A stretch of 64,000 nucleotides of DNA from Candidatus Saccharimonadota bacterium. GTDB lineage: Bacteria; Patescibacteriota; Saccharimonadia; Saccharimonadales; UBA4665. Under the pieces are notes generated by a model, which saw nothing but the letters and a program-made list of their open reading frames with translations, did not search any database and was not told the DNA's origin. Below are positions 50,171 to 59,521 of the stretch, in pieces (position 1 is the first letter of the stretch; every line of letters begins with the position of its first letter). Location: NCBI GenBank assembly GCA_003133385.1, contig PKXF01000008.1:118075-182074 (forward strand), in the 5' to 3' direction. Position numbers and translations under genes: made by a program.

Positions 50171-51649
50171 ATGGCTGAAGTGACGACAGAAAAAAAACAT
50201 ACCAGCCACTGGCTGATATTAATCTTACTAGCTTTGGCCCAGTTTATGGTTGTGCTCGATATATCGATCGTTAACGTGGCGCTGCCGTCTATTCAGCACG
50301 CTTTTCAAATGAGCAACACCAGCTTGCAGTGGATTGTCACAGCCTATACTCTTACCTTTGGCGGCTGTCTGCTGCTTGGCGGTCGTAGTGCCGATTTGTT
50401 CGGCCGTCGCCGAACTTTCTTGACAGGCGTGATCGTTTTTACACTTGCTTCATTAGCTGACGGCTTATCAGGCTCCGGTGGCATGCTGACTACGTTCCGA
50501 GCCATTCAAGGTCTGTCGGCCGCATTTATGTCACCTGCGGCACTTTCCATCATTCTTGTTACCTACAGGGAAGGGCACGAGCGTAACGTAGCGCTGTCGG
50601 TCTGGGGAGCAGTAGCTGCCGGTGGTGCGGCAGTCGGCGTGCTAGTCGGCGGCATATTCACCCAATACCTCGGTTGGCGCTGGAACTTCTTTATTAATGT
50701 ACCGGTTGGTATTTTCGTCGTTACGACTGCCCTCAGAATCTTAGACAAGCACGAATCGACAGCTGATCACAATAGCCTTGATCTGCCCGGAGCAGTGCTC
50801 GTGACCGGCGGTCTTATGACACTTGTCTACGCCTTAGTGAAAGCACCAACTCTGGGTTGGACACAGCACACCTCACTGACCTATTTTGCCATCAGTATCG
50901 TAGCTTTGGGGGCCTTTCTTATCAACGAAAGCAAGGTTCAGCATCCGCTTGTACCGCTTAGGATATTTCGGATCCGCAACCTTGCCGGTGCCGACAGTCT
51001 ACAAATACTTATGGCGGCTGGGATGTTTTCGATCTTCTTCTTCACCACGCTATATCTTCAGGAAGTCCTCGGCTATTCGCCAGTTAAAACCGGCTTCAGC
51101 TTCCTGGTTATACCGGTAATTATTGCCATAGCGGCGACCAATGTTCCACGCTTAGTGCAAAAAATAGGTTATCGACCAATCCTGATTGTGGCTCCGCTTT
51201 TTGTCTCATCTGGACTATTTTGGCTCTCACATATACCGGTCAACGGTAACTTCTGGACAAATGTTGCGCCAGGTATGTCACTATTAGCGCTTGGCATGGG
51301 CTCGACTTTCGTAAGCGTCACGATTGCAGCTACTTCGGGTGTCCCTAAACATGAAGCCGGTTTGGCTTCGGGTCTTCTAAATACGGCACAACAAGTTGGC
51401 GGATCACTAGGCTTGGCAGTATTGACCGGTATCGCAACATCAAGTACCAGCCGCTACATCCGTAATTTACATCTGCATACTGCGCCAAATCATTTCACAG
51501 TAGCTGCAGCCACTGTACATGGCTTTCATGATGGTTATCTTATAGCTTCAACCTTTGGTATCGGCGCTTCGCTAATAGCAATCTTTGTTATACGGGCCCA
51601 AAAAGCAAAAACTGACCCCAGTCACGGGGAAGTGGCCGTCACGGTTTAA
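50171..51649 (+). CDS. DHA2-family drug efflux MFS transporter
   Basis: A 492-residue EmrB/QacA-type major facilitator with 14 predicted helices. LDISIVNVALPSIQHAF and WIVTAYTLTFGGCLLLGGR-type segments are characteristic, followed by the DLFGRRR loop between helices 2 and 3. It exports hydrophobic drugs with protons. A GGAG site precedes the ATG. Divergent from marR; its end overlaps the convergent GH3 gene by 11 bp. Confidence 0.93.
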   Translation: MAEVTTEKKHTSHWLILILLALAQFMVVLDISIVNVALPSIQHAFQMSNTSLQWIVTAYTLTFGGCLLLGGRSADLFGRRRTFLTGVIVFTLASLADGLSGSGGMLTTFRAIQGLSAAFMSPAALSIILVTYREGHERNVALSVWGAVAAGGAAVGVLVGGIFTQYLGWRWNFFINVPVGIFVVTTALRILDKHESTADHNSLDLPGAVLVTGGLMTLVYALVKAPTLGWTQHTSLTYFAISIVALGAFLINESKVQHPLVPLRIFRIRNLAGADSLQILMAAGMFSIFFFTTLYLQEVLGYSPVKTGFSFLVIPVIIAIAATNVPRLVQKIGYRPILIVAPLFVSSGLFWLSHIPVNGNFWTNVAPGMSLLALGMGSTFVSVTIAATSGVPKHEAGLASGLLNTAQQVGGSLGLAVLTGIATSSTSRYIRNLHLHTAPNHFTVAAATVHGFHDGYLIASTFGIGASLIAIFVIRAQKAKTDPSHGEVAVTV

Positions 51650-52802
51650 TAGAGCACGCTGCAATATGCTGAGCTGTTAGTTTGCGCAGTACTGAATCTG
51701 CCAATTGCGGTTTAGGTATAGCACCACTCCAGACAGCCTTTTCCAAACCTGCTTCGAGTTGCTTGATAAGTTTTGCATTTGAGGCTGTATCGTTAGAACC
51801 TTCCACAATAAGCGCCATATCGTTACCTGCAGCTATGGCATCAACCACTGCCTGGGTTTCCGACACTGCGTGGGTAACAGCGGCGGCATTTAAGGCATCT
51901 GTTACAACTAGGTTGTTTTGGTATCCTAAAGTTTTACGTAAATATCGGTCGACCAAGGGGCTTAGACTGGCGGGGCCTTTAAGCCATCCTGGGACAGTCT
52001 GATTACCCACCATTATTGCCGTACCGGACTTTGCAAGCTTTTTATATGGAACAAAATCCCGCTGTTTTAAGGAGCTCAGTGACGGCGTAATAGCAGGCTG
52101 GTAATCGGTATTACCTGAAGCTGAACCCATACCCGGGAAGTGCTTTAGTGTTGGTAAAAGACCGGCTGCTTGCCAACCACGTACATACGCCCGGTCATAA
52201 GCACTGACAACTTGCGGATTACTTGAGAAAACCCTGTCTCCCAACGGGCCATAGCCTTGTCGTGGGGCAACGTCAGCCAATGGCCCAAGCACCATATCTA
52301 CGCCTACGTCTTTCAATTTGCGACCATGTTGAGTTATAAGTTTTTGCGCCTGGCTAGGTCTGAGAGTATTAGCTACTTGCATAGGTGATGGCAGTGCTCC
52401 GATAGCACTAAAACGCTGAACCTCGCCGCCCTCTTCATCAGTTGAGATCAGAACTGGATCCCCACGTCTGCCCGCTGCACGCTTGAACCGTTTAATACTG
52501 CCATCATAGGGATTAGATGGAGCAGTCATAAGAACGGCACCACCCACGTGATAGCGCTTAAATACCGATGCCTGATTAGACATACCTTCTGCCTGAATAC
52601 CTACCATCAGCACTTGGCCCGCCAAAAAGCTTGTCGGCAGATTATCAATACATTGCTCGGCTGCCGGCTCACTTGAGAGGGAGTTAGTAACCTTAGCCGA
52701 AGCGATACCAACTACCGATCCAGCAGCCAGAACGCCAGCTAGACCGGCGGCAATCGCCCGGTTCCTTAGTGATGGCATTTGTTCAGGGTAGCTCATAATC
52801 AC
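51639..52802 (-). CDS. Exported GH3 family glycosidase, altered NagZ motif
   Basis: A 387-residue protein. A hydrophobic segment at ~18-37 is a signal or anchor. The rest is the GH3 TIM barrel: LISTDEEGGEVQRF, TLKHFPGMGSAS and the nucleophile in LVVTDALNAAAV. In single-domain beta-N-acetylglucosaminidases (NagZ) the KH(F)PGHG block is followed by a D-S-H acid/base loop; here it reads GNTDYQP with no His. It may cut cell-wall sugars by another mechanism or be a binding protein. An ATG two codons further in is possible. Confidence 0.83.
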   Translation of the reverse strand: MIMSYPEQMPSLRNRAIAAGLAGVLAAGSVVGIASAKVTNSLSSEPAAEQCIDNLPTSFLAGQVLMVGIQAEGMSNQASVFKRYHVGGAVLMTAPSNPYDGSIKRFKRAAGRRGDPVLISTDEEGGEVQRFSAIGALPSPMQVANTLRPSQAQKLITQHGRKLKDVGVDMVLGPLADVAPRQGYGPLGDRVFSSNPQVVSAYDRAYVRGWQAAGLLPTLKHFPGMGSASGNTDYQPAITPSLSSLKQRDFVPYKKLAKSGTAIMVGNQTVPGWLKGPASLSPLVDRYLRKTLGYQNNLVVTDALNAAAVTHAVSETQAVVDAIAAGNDMALIVEGSNDTASNAKLIKQLEAGLEKAVWSGAIPKPQLADSVLRKLTAQHIAACSIKP

Positions 52803-52856
52803 AATTTATCATATAATACATTAAAATAGTGTAAACGTCAAATCATAAATAAGGGG

Positions 52857-52885
52857 TAGACAAATCCAACATAATGGTGTATTAT
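52857..52885 (+). promoter_or_regulatory. Promoter of the 221-residue exported protein
   Basis: TAGACA (52857-52862), 17 bp, and TATTAT (52880-52885) with a TG two bases upstream. It is followed by the near-perfect hairpin ATTGTT-A-AACAAT before the GGGAG ribosome site. Confidence 0.5.
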
Positions 52886-52917
52886 TAATTAATTGTTAAA
52901 CAATAGGGAGTTGACAC

Positions 52918-53583
52918 ATGAGTATGTTATTGGAAAGTGAACCACTAAGCCCTTACGCTGAATCACTAGACGCGTTAGCATTTGATCAGCAACCAACGGT
53001 TTTTGACCGCTTTAAAACTGTTTTTCACAGCGCCGTAGAATATGTTGGTGATACACTCTCAACACCAGCCCGTCAACTAACAGCTGGCCTAGCCTTGGCA
53101 GGTAGTGCGTTAGCGACTATGGGTGCTGTTGCACCTGTTACCGCTGAAGCCAATACCAAAGGCACCGTTATTGAAATCAATCAGGGCATTGGCAGTGTTG
53201 ATATTGGACAAACTGCTAAGCAGGTCCAAAAAGAAGCTGGCACACCAACCAGCGGAAGTTCGACCGTAAGCTTGTTTTATGATAACAAAGCTCCATTCGC
53301 TGAAGTCAGTTTTGGTAGTAATAAGCGTGTCGATTTCATTAGCCCTAACAGTTCGCGTGATAAGACCAGCAAAGGCATAGGCGAGGGTTCGTCAGAAGCG
53401 CGGGTGCGAGCAGCCTACCCCAATGCTAAATGTGCCCCCCAACCTGGGCGTGGCGGTACTCGTGACCTAAACTGCGGCATTACCAAAAAACTGCCGGGCG
53501 GTAAAACTGTTGAAACTTCCTTTACGTTCAACACAGCCAATGGCAGTGGTGGCGTAAGCACAGTCTCAATCAGCGAGTCTTAA
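52918..53583 (+). CDS. Exported protein of unknown function
   Basis: A 221-residue protein. After an unusually long polar N-terminal region of about 45 residues, a hydrophobic stretch (LTAGLALAGSALATMGAVAP, ~57-76) with TAEA after it looks like a signal or anchor. The mature part has GSVDIGQTAKQVQKEAGTPT and GIGEGSSEARVRAAYPNAKC, two places that resemble the SmpA/BLIP-like 'G-x-S/T-x-x-x-V' turn. Two cysteines may pair. No firm family. Confidence 0.62.
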   Translation: MSMLLESEPLSPYAESLDALAFDQQPTVFDRFKTVFHSAVEYVGDTLSTPARQLTAGLALAGSALATMGAVAPVTAEANTKGTVIEINQGIGSVDIGQTAKQVQKEAGTPTSGSSTVSLFYDNKAPFAEVSFGSNKRVDFISPNSSRDKTSKGIGEGSSEARVRAAYPNAKCAPQPGRGGTRDLNCGITKKLPGGKTVETSFTFNTANGSGGVSTVSISES

Positions 53584-53642
53584 ACGACCACAACACCAGC
53601 ACTGGCGGATAACGCTTACGGTGTGATACACTACTGGGCAGG

Positions 53643-56600
53643 ATGGATCAAAAAACTGCCCAAACCGTGGTAGTAAGTGAAGAAAAACCGCGCCGTCGTC
53701 GGTCGCCTATCAAGTTATCGGCAAAATCAGGCCTGATAGTTTTTTTTGTTGGCCTTCTGATTATACTTATTGGCTGGCGATTATATGAAGTCCATGCCAA
53801 TAAAACAATCGTCATTGGCGACACTCGTATTACCCAGACAGAAATTAAAGCTTACGCTACGGAAATCCAGCGTTACTCCGCTGCGGAACATGAGAGCTTT
53901 GGCGGAACGCCTACTCAGGTGGCCGACAACGATCTAATCCTTAATGCTGCCCTCAAAGACCAGGCTAATAAGCATCATATTGCGCTGACCCAAACCGAAA
54001 CTGACGCTGCGCTTCAATATAAGTACAATGCCTATGGCTCTAAGCAGGCTTACCAGGCGGCCTTGCGTAACCTTAGCATCGTTAACATTATGAAGATCCG
54101 CGATCAGAACATAGCTTATGAATCTATTCTGCAGAACGTCCTCATTGCCAAAAAACAGATTTTTATGGTCGGGATTTACTATGACTCGCCATATTTTGGC
54201 AAGTCACAAGATCCAGCAGCGTTGCGGGCTCAGGCAACAAAGATCCTACAGACCAAATACCTACCACTTTTTAAGCAGCATTTATCCAGACAGGCAATTG
54301 ATAAGCAGGTTACAGTTGGTACACTTACTCCCAACACAAATACTACCCCTGCACAATCGCAGCTATTCTTTACCAGCATGCCGGTAACTGATATGTATAT
54401 CCCGAATTATTCGGCAGCTAACTCGACTTTCAATGAATCGGGTAACAATCAAGTCCCAGGTGTAAAATCAGCCAACCAGGCAGTTAACTCTTTAAACAAG
54501 GTAGGGGAATATACACCGGTGGAGACGTTCAAGGCAGGCTTTATCGGCATAATTAGCCTACAAGCGCAGACAAAGGGTGCATACAGTTCATGGAACCAGC
54601 TAACGCAGCAATACAAGGTCAAGTATGCTAAGGGATTAGCTTTTGGCCAGACTATTTATCGAACAGTCTCAAAACTAGCTACCATTTTTACTAGGCCATT
54701 CATGTCATTCTTGCACCTAGTATCGTCGCAAATTGTACCTAATGTCTACGCTGCTGGTGCAGGCACTACCTGTAATGCGAACGGTGGCGCTGCAGCACAC
54801 TACGCAACTTTTTACATTCGAGCATTTGACGTAACAACGGGTGCTAATATAGAAAGTGGCGCAGGTCAGCTTAGTGGTGCTTATGTCCAGGAAACTCGTT
54901 CAGATGCGTCAACACAGGGTGGCTTAGCCTGTCCAAATAAAAATGGCGTAGTTGTTGATGCCGATAATCCGAATCAAGGTTATACATCATTAAATAATCT
55001 GGTATTTGAAGATAATTGTTGGAATGTCGCTCCTGGTTGGTCTCAATCACCACCCAGTGGATATACCTGGGACCCGGGAGCCGATTATTCATCAAATATA
55101 GGTCTTGACGAAAATAGCGGTGATAGCAATTACGGCTGGCCTAATTGGGGTGCTGGTAACATAAATACGGTAGGCAATATTAATTTGGAATTGGCTTATA
55201 AACCACCTGCAATATCCTGGCAACTCTCTGGAGGTACTGGCGGTGGACCTGCTACCGTTGCGCCCGGCCAAAGTGTAAATTTTAGTAACTACGTTGTAAA
55301 TGACGGACCAAGCACAGCTAACTATTATTGGCATGTGCAGGGAAGTTACGGCGGCGGGCCAGGCAGTTACGCAGACATCGGCGGACATAATGGTACAGTT
55401 TCGACACCTTCAGGGCAAACAAATCCTTCTGATACCAATAGCCTTGTACCCTGGCCAAATAATACTGGTGCCCGTGATGGCTCTACGTATTGCGAGAGAA
55501 TTGTGTATACGAATGCGAGTGGCCCAGGTACGGGCAGCAGCACCAGTGGTGCTGTTTGTCTAACACTGAGTAGACCGACGTCACCTGTGATTACCTGTAA
55601 CTCTACATTTATTCCTGAAGCAACGTCCGACCAACAGGGCAATAATATAAATATACCGCCGGGCAGTCCGAGTGATAATTCAGCGACTAATCCTGATTCA
55701 TGGAGCAATCCACTACCCCCTAAAGCCACCGATACTGATACTACAGGAGCGTATATAACGATTAGCGGAACAAATGCTTCGCCTGGGGGCTATTGGCAAG
55801 GAGAAACGCTCAATCCTACAACGGACTATTCGCCCTATACGGCAAATTATGTTCCATCAAACCCCACGATTACGGTTACGGTCAATTACTATGAAAATGC
55901 ATTAACACACCTAGGAGGACGTGAGTGGACTCTAATAGGGACTAATTCGACTACCTTGACGTGCCTCACGCCTACTGCAAATAATTCGGGAGGTGGTTGT
56001 TCGTTAAGCGTGAGTGGCGGTGATGGTCCAGGTGGGGTGTTCACTGTTGGGCAAAGCGTCAGTGTTTCCGGAGCAATATATAATCCAGCCGGTCCAGATA
56101 ATATTCCGCTACCTCCGTCTAATGGCAACGGTAATCTTAATTTGAACTTCAACGGAGGTCAGTATGATTGGGGGTCAGCTATTCCGCTGAACGGCTCATC
56201 CGGGCCTTTTTCCTTAGGCTCCATAGCTGCTAATGGTGGACCTAATCCCAGTTATCAGACTATAACTGCAACCCCTGCCTACGGTGGCACTCTGTTCCCG
56301 GGAGCTTGTAGTATTACGTTCCCCGTGTATGCGCCGTTTACGCTCACTCCAAACGCTAGTGTAACGCTTGCTCCAGATCCAGAAGATCCTACTTCAGTAA
56401 ATAATGACACTTATGTTACAGAGGGTGGTACAACTGTCAGTGAAAATGTCACCAGTAATTTGTACGAAGTTCCTTCTCAAAGCAGCGGTACCATTCCTAA
56501 TGGTAATACGAGTAGTACTGGGCCATTCAGTCCCAGTACAACGACTTGTTTATATCAAAGTCCATCCCCATACAATATATCAGGGTGCGATCCCTCACTA

Positions 56601-58298
56601 TCGAACGGCTCTTATCCGCCAAGTACTCCGTTAACCGCAGGTGATACATACTGTGCGACTATTAACGTACCGGCCACCACAGTGGGTAGTAATATTGCTT
56701 ATGTTGGTCCTCAGCCTGGTTATAGTACTGTTGTCGGGGGAGCAGCCGCTTCTGCAACATCGTGTCCGCCAGTAGTTAATAAACCCTATTTCAAAGTCTA
56801 CGGCAGCGGCGTTGCTAGTGGCGGCTCATTCTCAGGACCAGCCGATGGCCTCCTAGCTGACTGGAATAACAACAGTGGATTGTACCCTGACTATGATTAT
56901 GGCGGCGGCTCAGAACTTGCCAATCTAGCAACAGGTCCTATCGTTGGCTATGCTAGTGCTCAGCAAAGCACAAACGACGTAAGACCACCTGCTGACCTAA
57001 ACTTTGCCAATAGCGGTTGGAGCAGTGGTACCTGCAGTATTTCTACCGGTTCATATACGCCAAATATCGGCGGGTGTTTTGGTAGCGCACAACCATTATT
57101 AAGTGAGCTGGGCTTACCCAATCCTGCAGCTTGGCCCGGGTGTTTGCCGGCAGGACCGGGTACTTATAACTGTACCGACGGTACGACCTCAAGTCCTGTC
57201 AATCTAACGCTCGGTGCAACCACCATTACTGACGGACAGAGCGTCTACTTGAATGTTAATGGCAACGTGTACATAAACGGTCCAATAACGTATAGCGGAG
57301 CAAACGCTGGCACTTGGAATCCGAATAATGTGCCGTCATTTATACTTAACGTAACTGGAGGAAATATTTACATTGCTCCTGGAGTCGGTGAACTCGACGG
57401 CTTATATGTGGCGGAACCAAACGGAAGTAGTGGCGGCATAATATATACCTGCGGCCAGTCTGATTTTACGCCAATGGGCGGTAGCACGCTGTACACTGGC
57501 TGTAACAGACAACTGACAGTCTACGGCGGTTTTGAAGCTCAATCAGTACATATGATGCGTACTTACGGCAGCTTACGCAACGAGACGCCAACAGCGGCAG
57601 TTCCACCAGTTAATATTACAAAGAGCGGTAAAGATTATAGTTCTTGTACGCCTATTCCTCCATCATGGGGTACTATTGCATGCGCTAACGATGGTAGCTC
57701 GGTATATAATTATCAAGAATATGGTGCGACTTACTCATTAACAGGCGTACCTGCTGGCAGCAATTATAATCTGCAGATTAATTACCAAAACTATCAAGGT
57801 AACTGGCCGCCTCCGTCTAGCTTGAGCCCGCCGTATTACTACGTTGTCAACGTTTTGGTTAATGGCGCTGTTGTCCAGACTCTATCATTGCCCAGTAATA
57901 GTGGTTCTTACCCCGTTACTCTTAGTAGCTTACCGGCCAATCCCTCAATTACTCTCGACTGGCTTAATAACGGCTATGCCCCTCCTGGCGGTAGTAGTTC
58001 GAGTGGGACAGATCCTGGCTTTGTTCCTGCGCCGGGCAACCCTACTTACTACGATCCCAATTTTGAGATAAATTCGCTCAATCTCACCAAGAATGGTTCG
58101 CCGCCTAGCCCGCCACCAGGGCCTGCCTTACACCAGTGTAGTAATAATAGTGGTGGGTGGACTTCGCCTCGGCCAACCTGTGCTGCGGAGGTCTTTGACT
58201 ATAGTCCTGAATCTTCTCTTTCGACGCCCTACACTAGTGGAGCTAGCACTAGCGCTAACAGCGCAATTGAGATATATAATTTGCCACCAGTGCTATGA
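53643..58298 (+). CDS. Giant anchored surface protein with SurA-like N domain
   Basis: A 1551-residue protein. A basic start (PRRRRSPIK) precedes one transmembrane helix (~25-45), then a region (~55-210, begins VIGDTRITQTEIKAYA) resembling the N-terminal domain of SurA/PrsA-type foldases. Near ~340-370 a mildly hydrophobic segment ends in PNVYAAGAG, like a signal cleavage site. The remainder is rich in Gly, Ser, Asn, Thr and Pro, with scattered cysteines and beta-rich modules, ending in AEVFDYSPE...LPPVL, a terminus I associate with CPR surface proteins. It sits directly upstream of the pilus genes, so an adhesin or pilus-linked role is likely (inference). TGA-extended TACACT lies 10 bp before the ATG. 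Confidence 0.8.
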   Translation: MDQKTAQTVVVSEEKPRRRRSPIKLSAKSGLIVFFVGLLIILIGWRLYEVHANKTIVIGDTRITQTEIKAYATEIQRYSAAEHESFGGTPTQVADNDLILNAALKDQANKHHIALTQTETDAALQYKYNAYGSKQAYQAALRNLSIVNIMKIRDQNIAYESILQNVLIAKKQIFMVGIYYDSPYFGKSQDPAALRAQATKILQTKYLPLFKQHLSRQAIDKQVTVGTLTPNTNTTPAQSQLFFTSMPVTDMYIPNYSAANSTFNESGNNQVPGVKSANQAVNSLNKVGEYTPVETFKAGFIGIISLQAQTKGAYSSWNQLTQQYKVKYAKGLAFGQTIYRTVSKLATIFTRPFMSFLHLVSSQIVPNVYAAGAGTTCNANGGAAAHYATFYIRAFDVTTGANIESGAGQLSGAYVQETRSDASTQGGLACPNKNGVVVDADNPNQGYTSLNNLVFEDNCWNVAPGWSQSPPSGYTWDPGADYSSNIGLDENSGDSNYGWPNWGAGNINTVGNINLELAYKPPAISWQLSGGTGGGPATVAPGQSVNFSNYVVNDGPSTANYYWHVQGSYGGGPGSYADIGGHNGTVSTPSGQTNPSDTNSLVPWPNNTGARDGSTYCERIVYTNASGPGTGSSTSGAVCLTLSRPTSPVITCNSTFIPEATSDQQGNNINIPPGSPSDNSATNPDSWSNPLPPKATDTDTTGAYITISGTNASPGGYWQGETLNPTTDYSPYTANYVPSNPTITVTVNYYENALTHLGGREWTLIGTNSTTLTCLTPTANNSGGGCSLSVSGGDGPGGVFTVGQSVSVSGAIYNPAGPDNIPLPPSNGNGNLNLNFNGGQYDWGSAIPLNGSSGPFSLGSIAANGGPNPSYQTITATPAYGGTLFPGACSITFPVYAPFTLTPNASVTLAPDPEDPTSVNNDTYVTEGGTTVSENVTSNLYEVPSQSSGTIPNGNTSSTGPFSPSTTTCLYQSPSPYNISGCDPSLSNGSYPPSTPLTAGDTYCATINVPATTVGSNIAYVGPQPGYSTVVGGAAASATSCPPVVNKPYFKVYGSGVASGGSFSGPADGLLADWNNNSGLYPDYDYGGGSELANLATGPIVGYASAQQSTNDVRPPADLNFANSGWSSGTCSISTGSYTPNIGGCFGSAQPLLSELGLPNPAAWPGCLPAGPGTYNCTDGTTSSPVNLTLGATTITDGQSVYLNVNGNVYINGPITYSGANAGTWNPNNVPSFILNVTGGNIYIAPGVGELDGLYVAEPNGSSGGIIYTCGQSDFTPMGGSTLYTGCNRQLTVYGGFEAQSVHMMRTYGSLRNETPTAAVPPVNITKSGKDYSSCTPIPPSWGTIACANDGSSVYNYQEYGATYSLTGVPAGSNYNLQINYQNYQGNWPPPSSLSPPYYYVVNVLVNGAVVQTLSLPSNSGSYPVTLSSLPANPSITLDWLNNGYAPPGGSSSSGTDPGFVPAPGNPTYYDPNFEINSLNLTKNGSPPSPPPGPALHQCSNNSGGWTSPRPTCAAEVFDYSPESSLSTPYTSGASTSANSAIEIYNLPPVL

Positions 58299-58310
58299 AC
58301 GCCTTATAAT
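58281..58310 (+). promoter_or_regulatory. Upstream promoter of the pilus operon
   Basis: TTGCCA (58281-58286), 18 bp, and TATAAT (58305-58310), overlapping the end of the giant gene. It would drive the 48-codon ORF and pilM. Confidence 0.5.
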
Positions 58311-58337
58311 AATCAAGAAGGAACAAGGAATACAAAA

Positions 58338-58484
58338 ATGCGGTGGGATAACTTAAAACTCAATAGTTGGATATCGGCACAAGACAGAAATGTTGCGACC
58401 AGCGGTGCCGCCTATCAGTCACATCGCCAGCCAACAGATGTATACGTTCATTCCTCTTATGCTATAATCGGGATTAGATTATGA
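58338..58484 (+). CDS. Possible 48-residue ORF coupled to pilM
   Basis: ATG 58338 opens a 48-codon frame (begins MRWDNLKLNSW, ends IIGIRL) whose TGA overlaps the pilM ATG as ATGA. GAAGGA (58318-58323) and CAAGGAA (58325-58331) lie upstream, before a downstream promoter. It has no recognised family. The overlap suggests translational coupling. Confidence 0.4.
   Translation: MRWDNLKLNSWISAQDRNVATSGAAYQSHRQPTDVYVHSSYAIIGIRL
58463..58468 (+). promoter_or_regulatory. Extended -10 box next to the pilM start
   Basis: TGCTATAAT carries the TGn extension and a perfect TATAAT (58463-58468) ending 12 bp before the pilM ATG at 58481. A -35 match is weak (GTATAC). It would give a nearly leaderless pilM mRNA. 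Confidence 0.5.
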
Positions 58485-59521
58485 GTTCATTCTTAAGTAG
58501 CTCAAATGATTTCTTCGGCCTGGACATTGGCACCACGGCCGTTCGTTTAGTGCAACTGAGCAGCAGCGGCGGTCAAAACGCCTTGGTCAAATATGCCTAT
58601 GTGCCCGTAACAGGCAAGACAGCTATGAGTGACTCAAAGGCCGATCAAGATAAACTGGCTCAAATCATCAAGCAACTACTCGGACAAGCTAATGTAAGTA
58701 CGCGCAGTGTATCCGTGGGCATTCCATCTAGTCGGGTATTTACGACCGTAGCGGACGTTGACCGGCTTCCGTCAAATGAGCTGGCTAAGGCTATACGTTT
58801 TCAAGCTGACTCTTTGATTCCAACACCGCTTGCAGAATCTAAGATTGACTGGTCCTTACTTGGCGACTCCCCAGTAGACAAAACTAAACAAGAGATTTTG
58901 CTAACTAGCGTACCCAATAAATTTGTAGAGGACAGGCTTGATATGCTGGAGGGAATCGGTTTGAATGTGATCGCTTTTGAACCTGATAACCTAGCCATGT
59001 CTCGCTCGCTCGCTGCACCAGATGACTCTGCTCAGCTGCTGGTTGATGTCGGACGGCGATCGACGGACTTGGTGGTCATCTTAGCCAGTAAACCGCACCT
59101 CACGCGTAATATTCCAACCGGTATTGAGGCCATTGTACGGTCGGCTTCCCAGAACTTAAACGTTGACGAAAAACAAGGCGAGGAATTTGTGTTTAAATTC
59201 GGCATGAGTAAAGAAAAACTCGAGGGTCAAGTTTTTCAAGCTGTTAGCGGAACAGTTGATTTACTGACTACCGAAATTGAAAAATCCATAAAGTTTTTTC
59301 AGACACGTTATACAGGCACAAAGATCGAACGCATTATCGTAACCGGGGGAGCCTCAGTAATACCGGAGTTTCCGCTTTACCTGGCAAATAAATACGGTAT
59401 TAACGTCGAAATTGGCAATGCTTGGCGCAACGTTACGTATAATCGTGAACGACAGAATGAATTATCGGCCTTATCGAATCAATTCGGCGTAGCCGTTGGC
59501 CTGGCGGAGCGTACAATATGA
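58481..59521 (+). CDS. pilM: Type IV pilus assembly ATPase-like protein PilM
   Basis: Actin-like cytoplasmic component of the pilus alignment complex. The 346-residue protein has FFGLDIGTTAVRLVQL, LLVDVGRRSTDLVVI and RIIVTGGASVIPEF, the nucleotide-binding blocks of the actin fold. PilM binds the cytoplasmic tail of PilN, encoded next with a 4 bp overlap. Length is normal. Confidence 0.94.
   Translation: MSSFLSSSNDFFGLDIGTTAVRLVQLSSSGGQNALVKYAYVPVTGKTAMSDSKADQDKLAQIIKQLLGQANVSTRSVSVGIPSSRVFTTVADVDRLPSNELAKAIRFQADSLIPTPLAESKIDWSLLGDSPVDKTKQEILLTSVPNKFVEDRLDMLEGIGLNVIAFEPDNLAMSRSLAAPDDSAQLLVDVGRRSTDLVVILASKPHLTRNIPTGIEAIVRSASQNLNVDEKQGEEFVFKFGMSKEKLEGQVFQAVSGTVDLLTTEIEKSIKFFQTRYTGTKIERIIVTGGASVIPEFPLYLANKYGINVEIGNAWRNVTYNRERQNELSALSNQFGVAVGLAERTI

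Noticed and set aside
54871..58356. Several small frames inside the giant surface gene
   Set aside because: They overlap a well-supported long frame, lack ribosome sites and have no recognisable domains.
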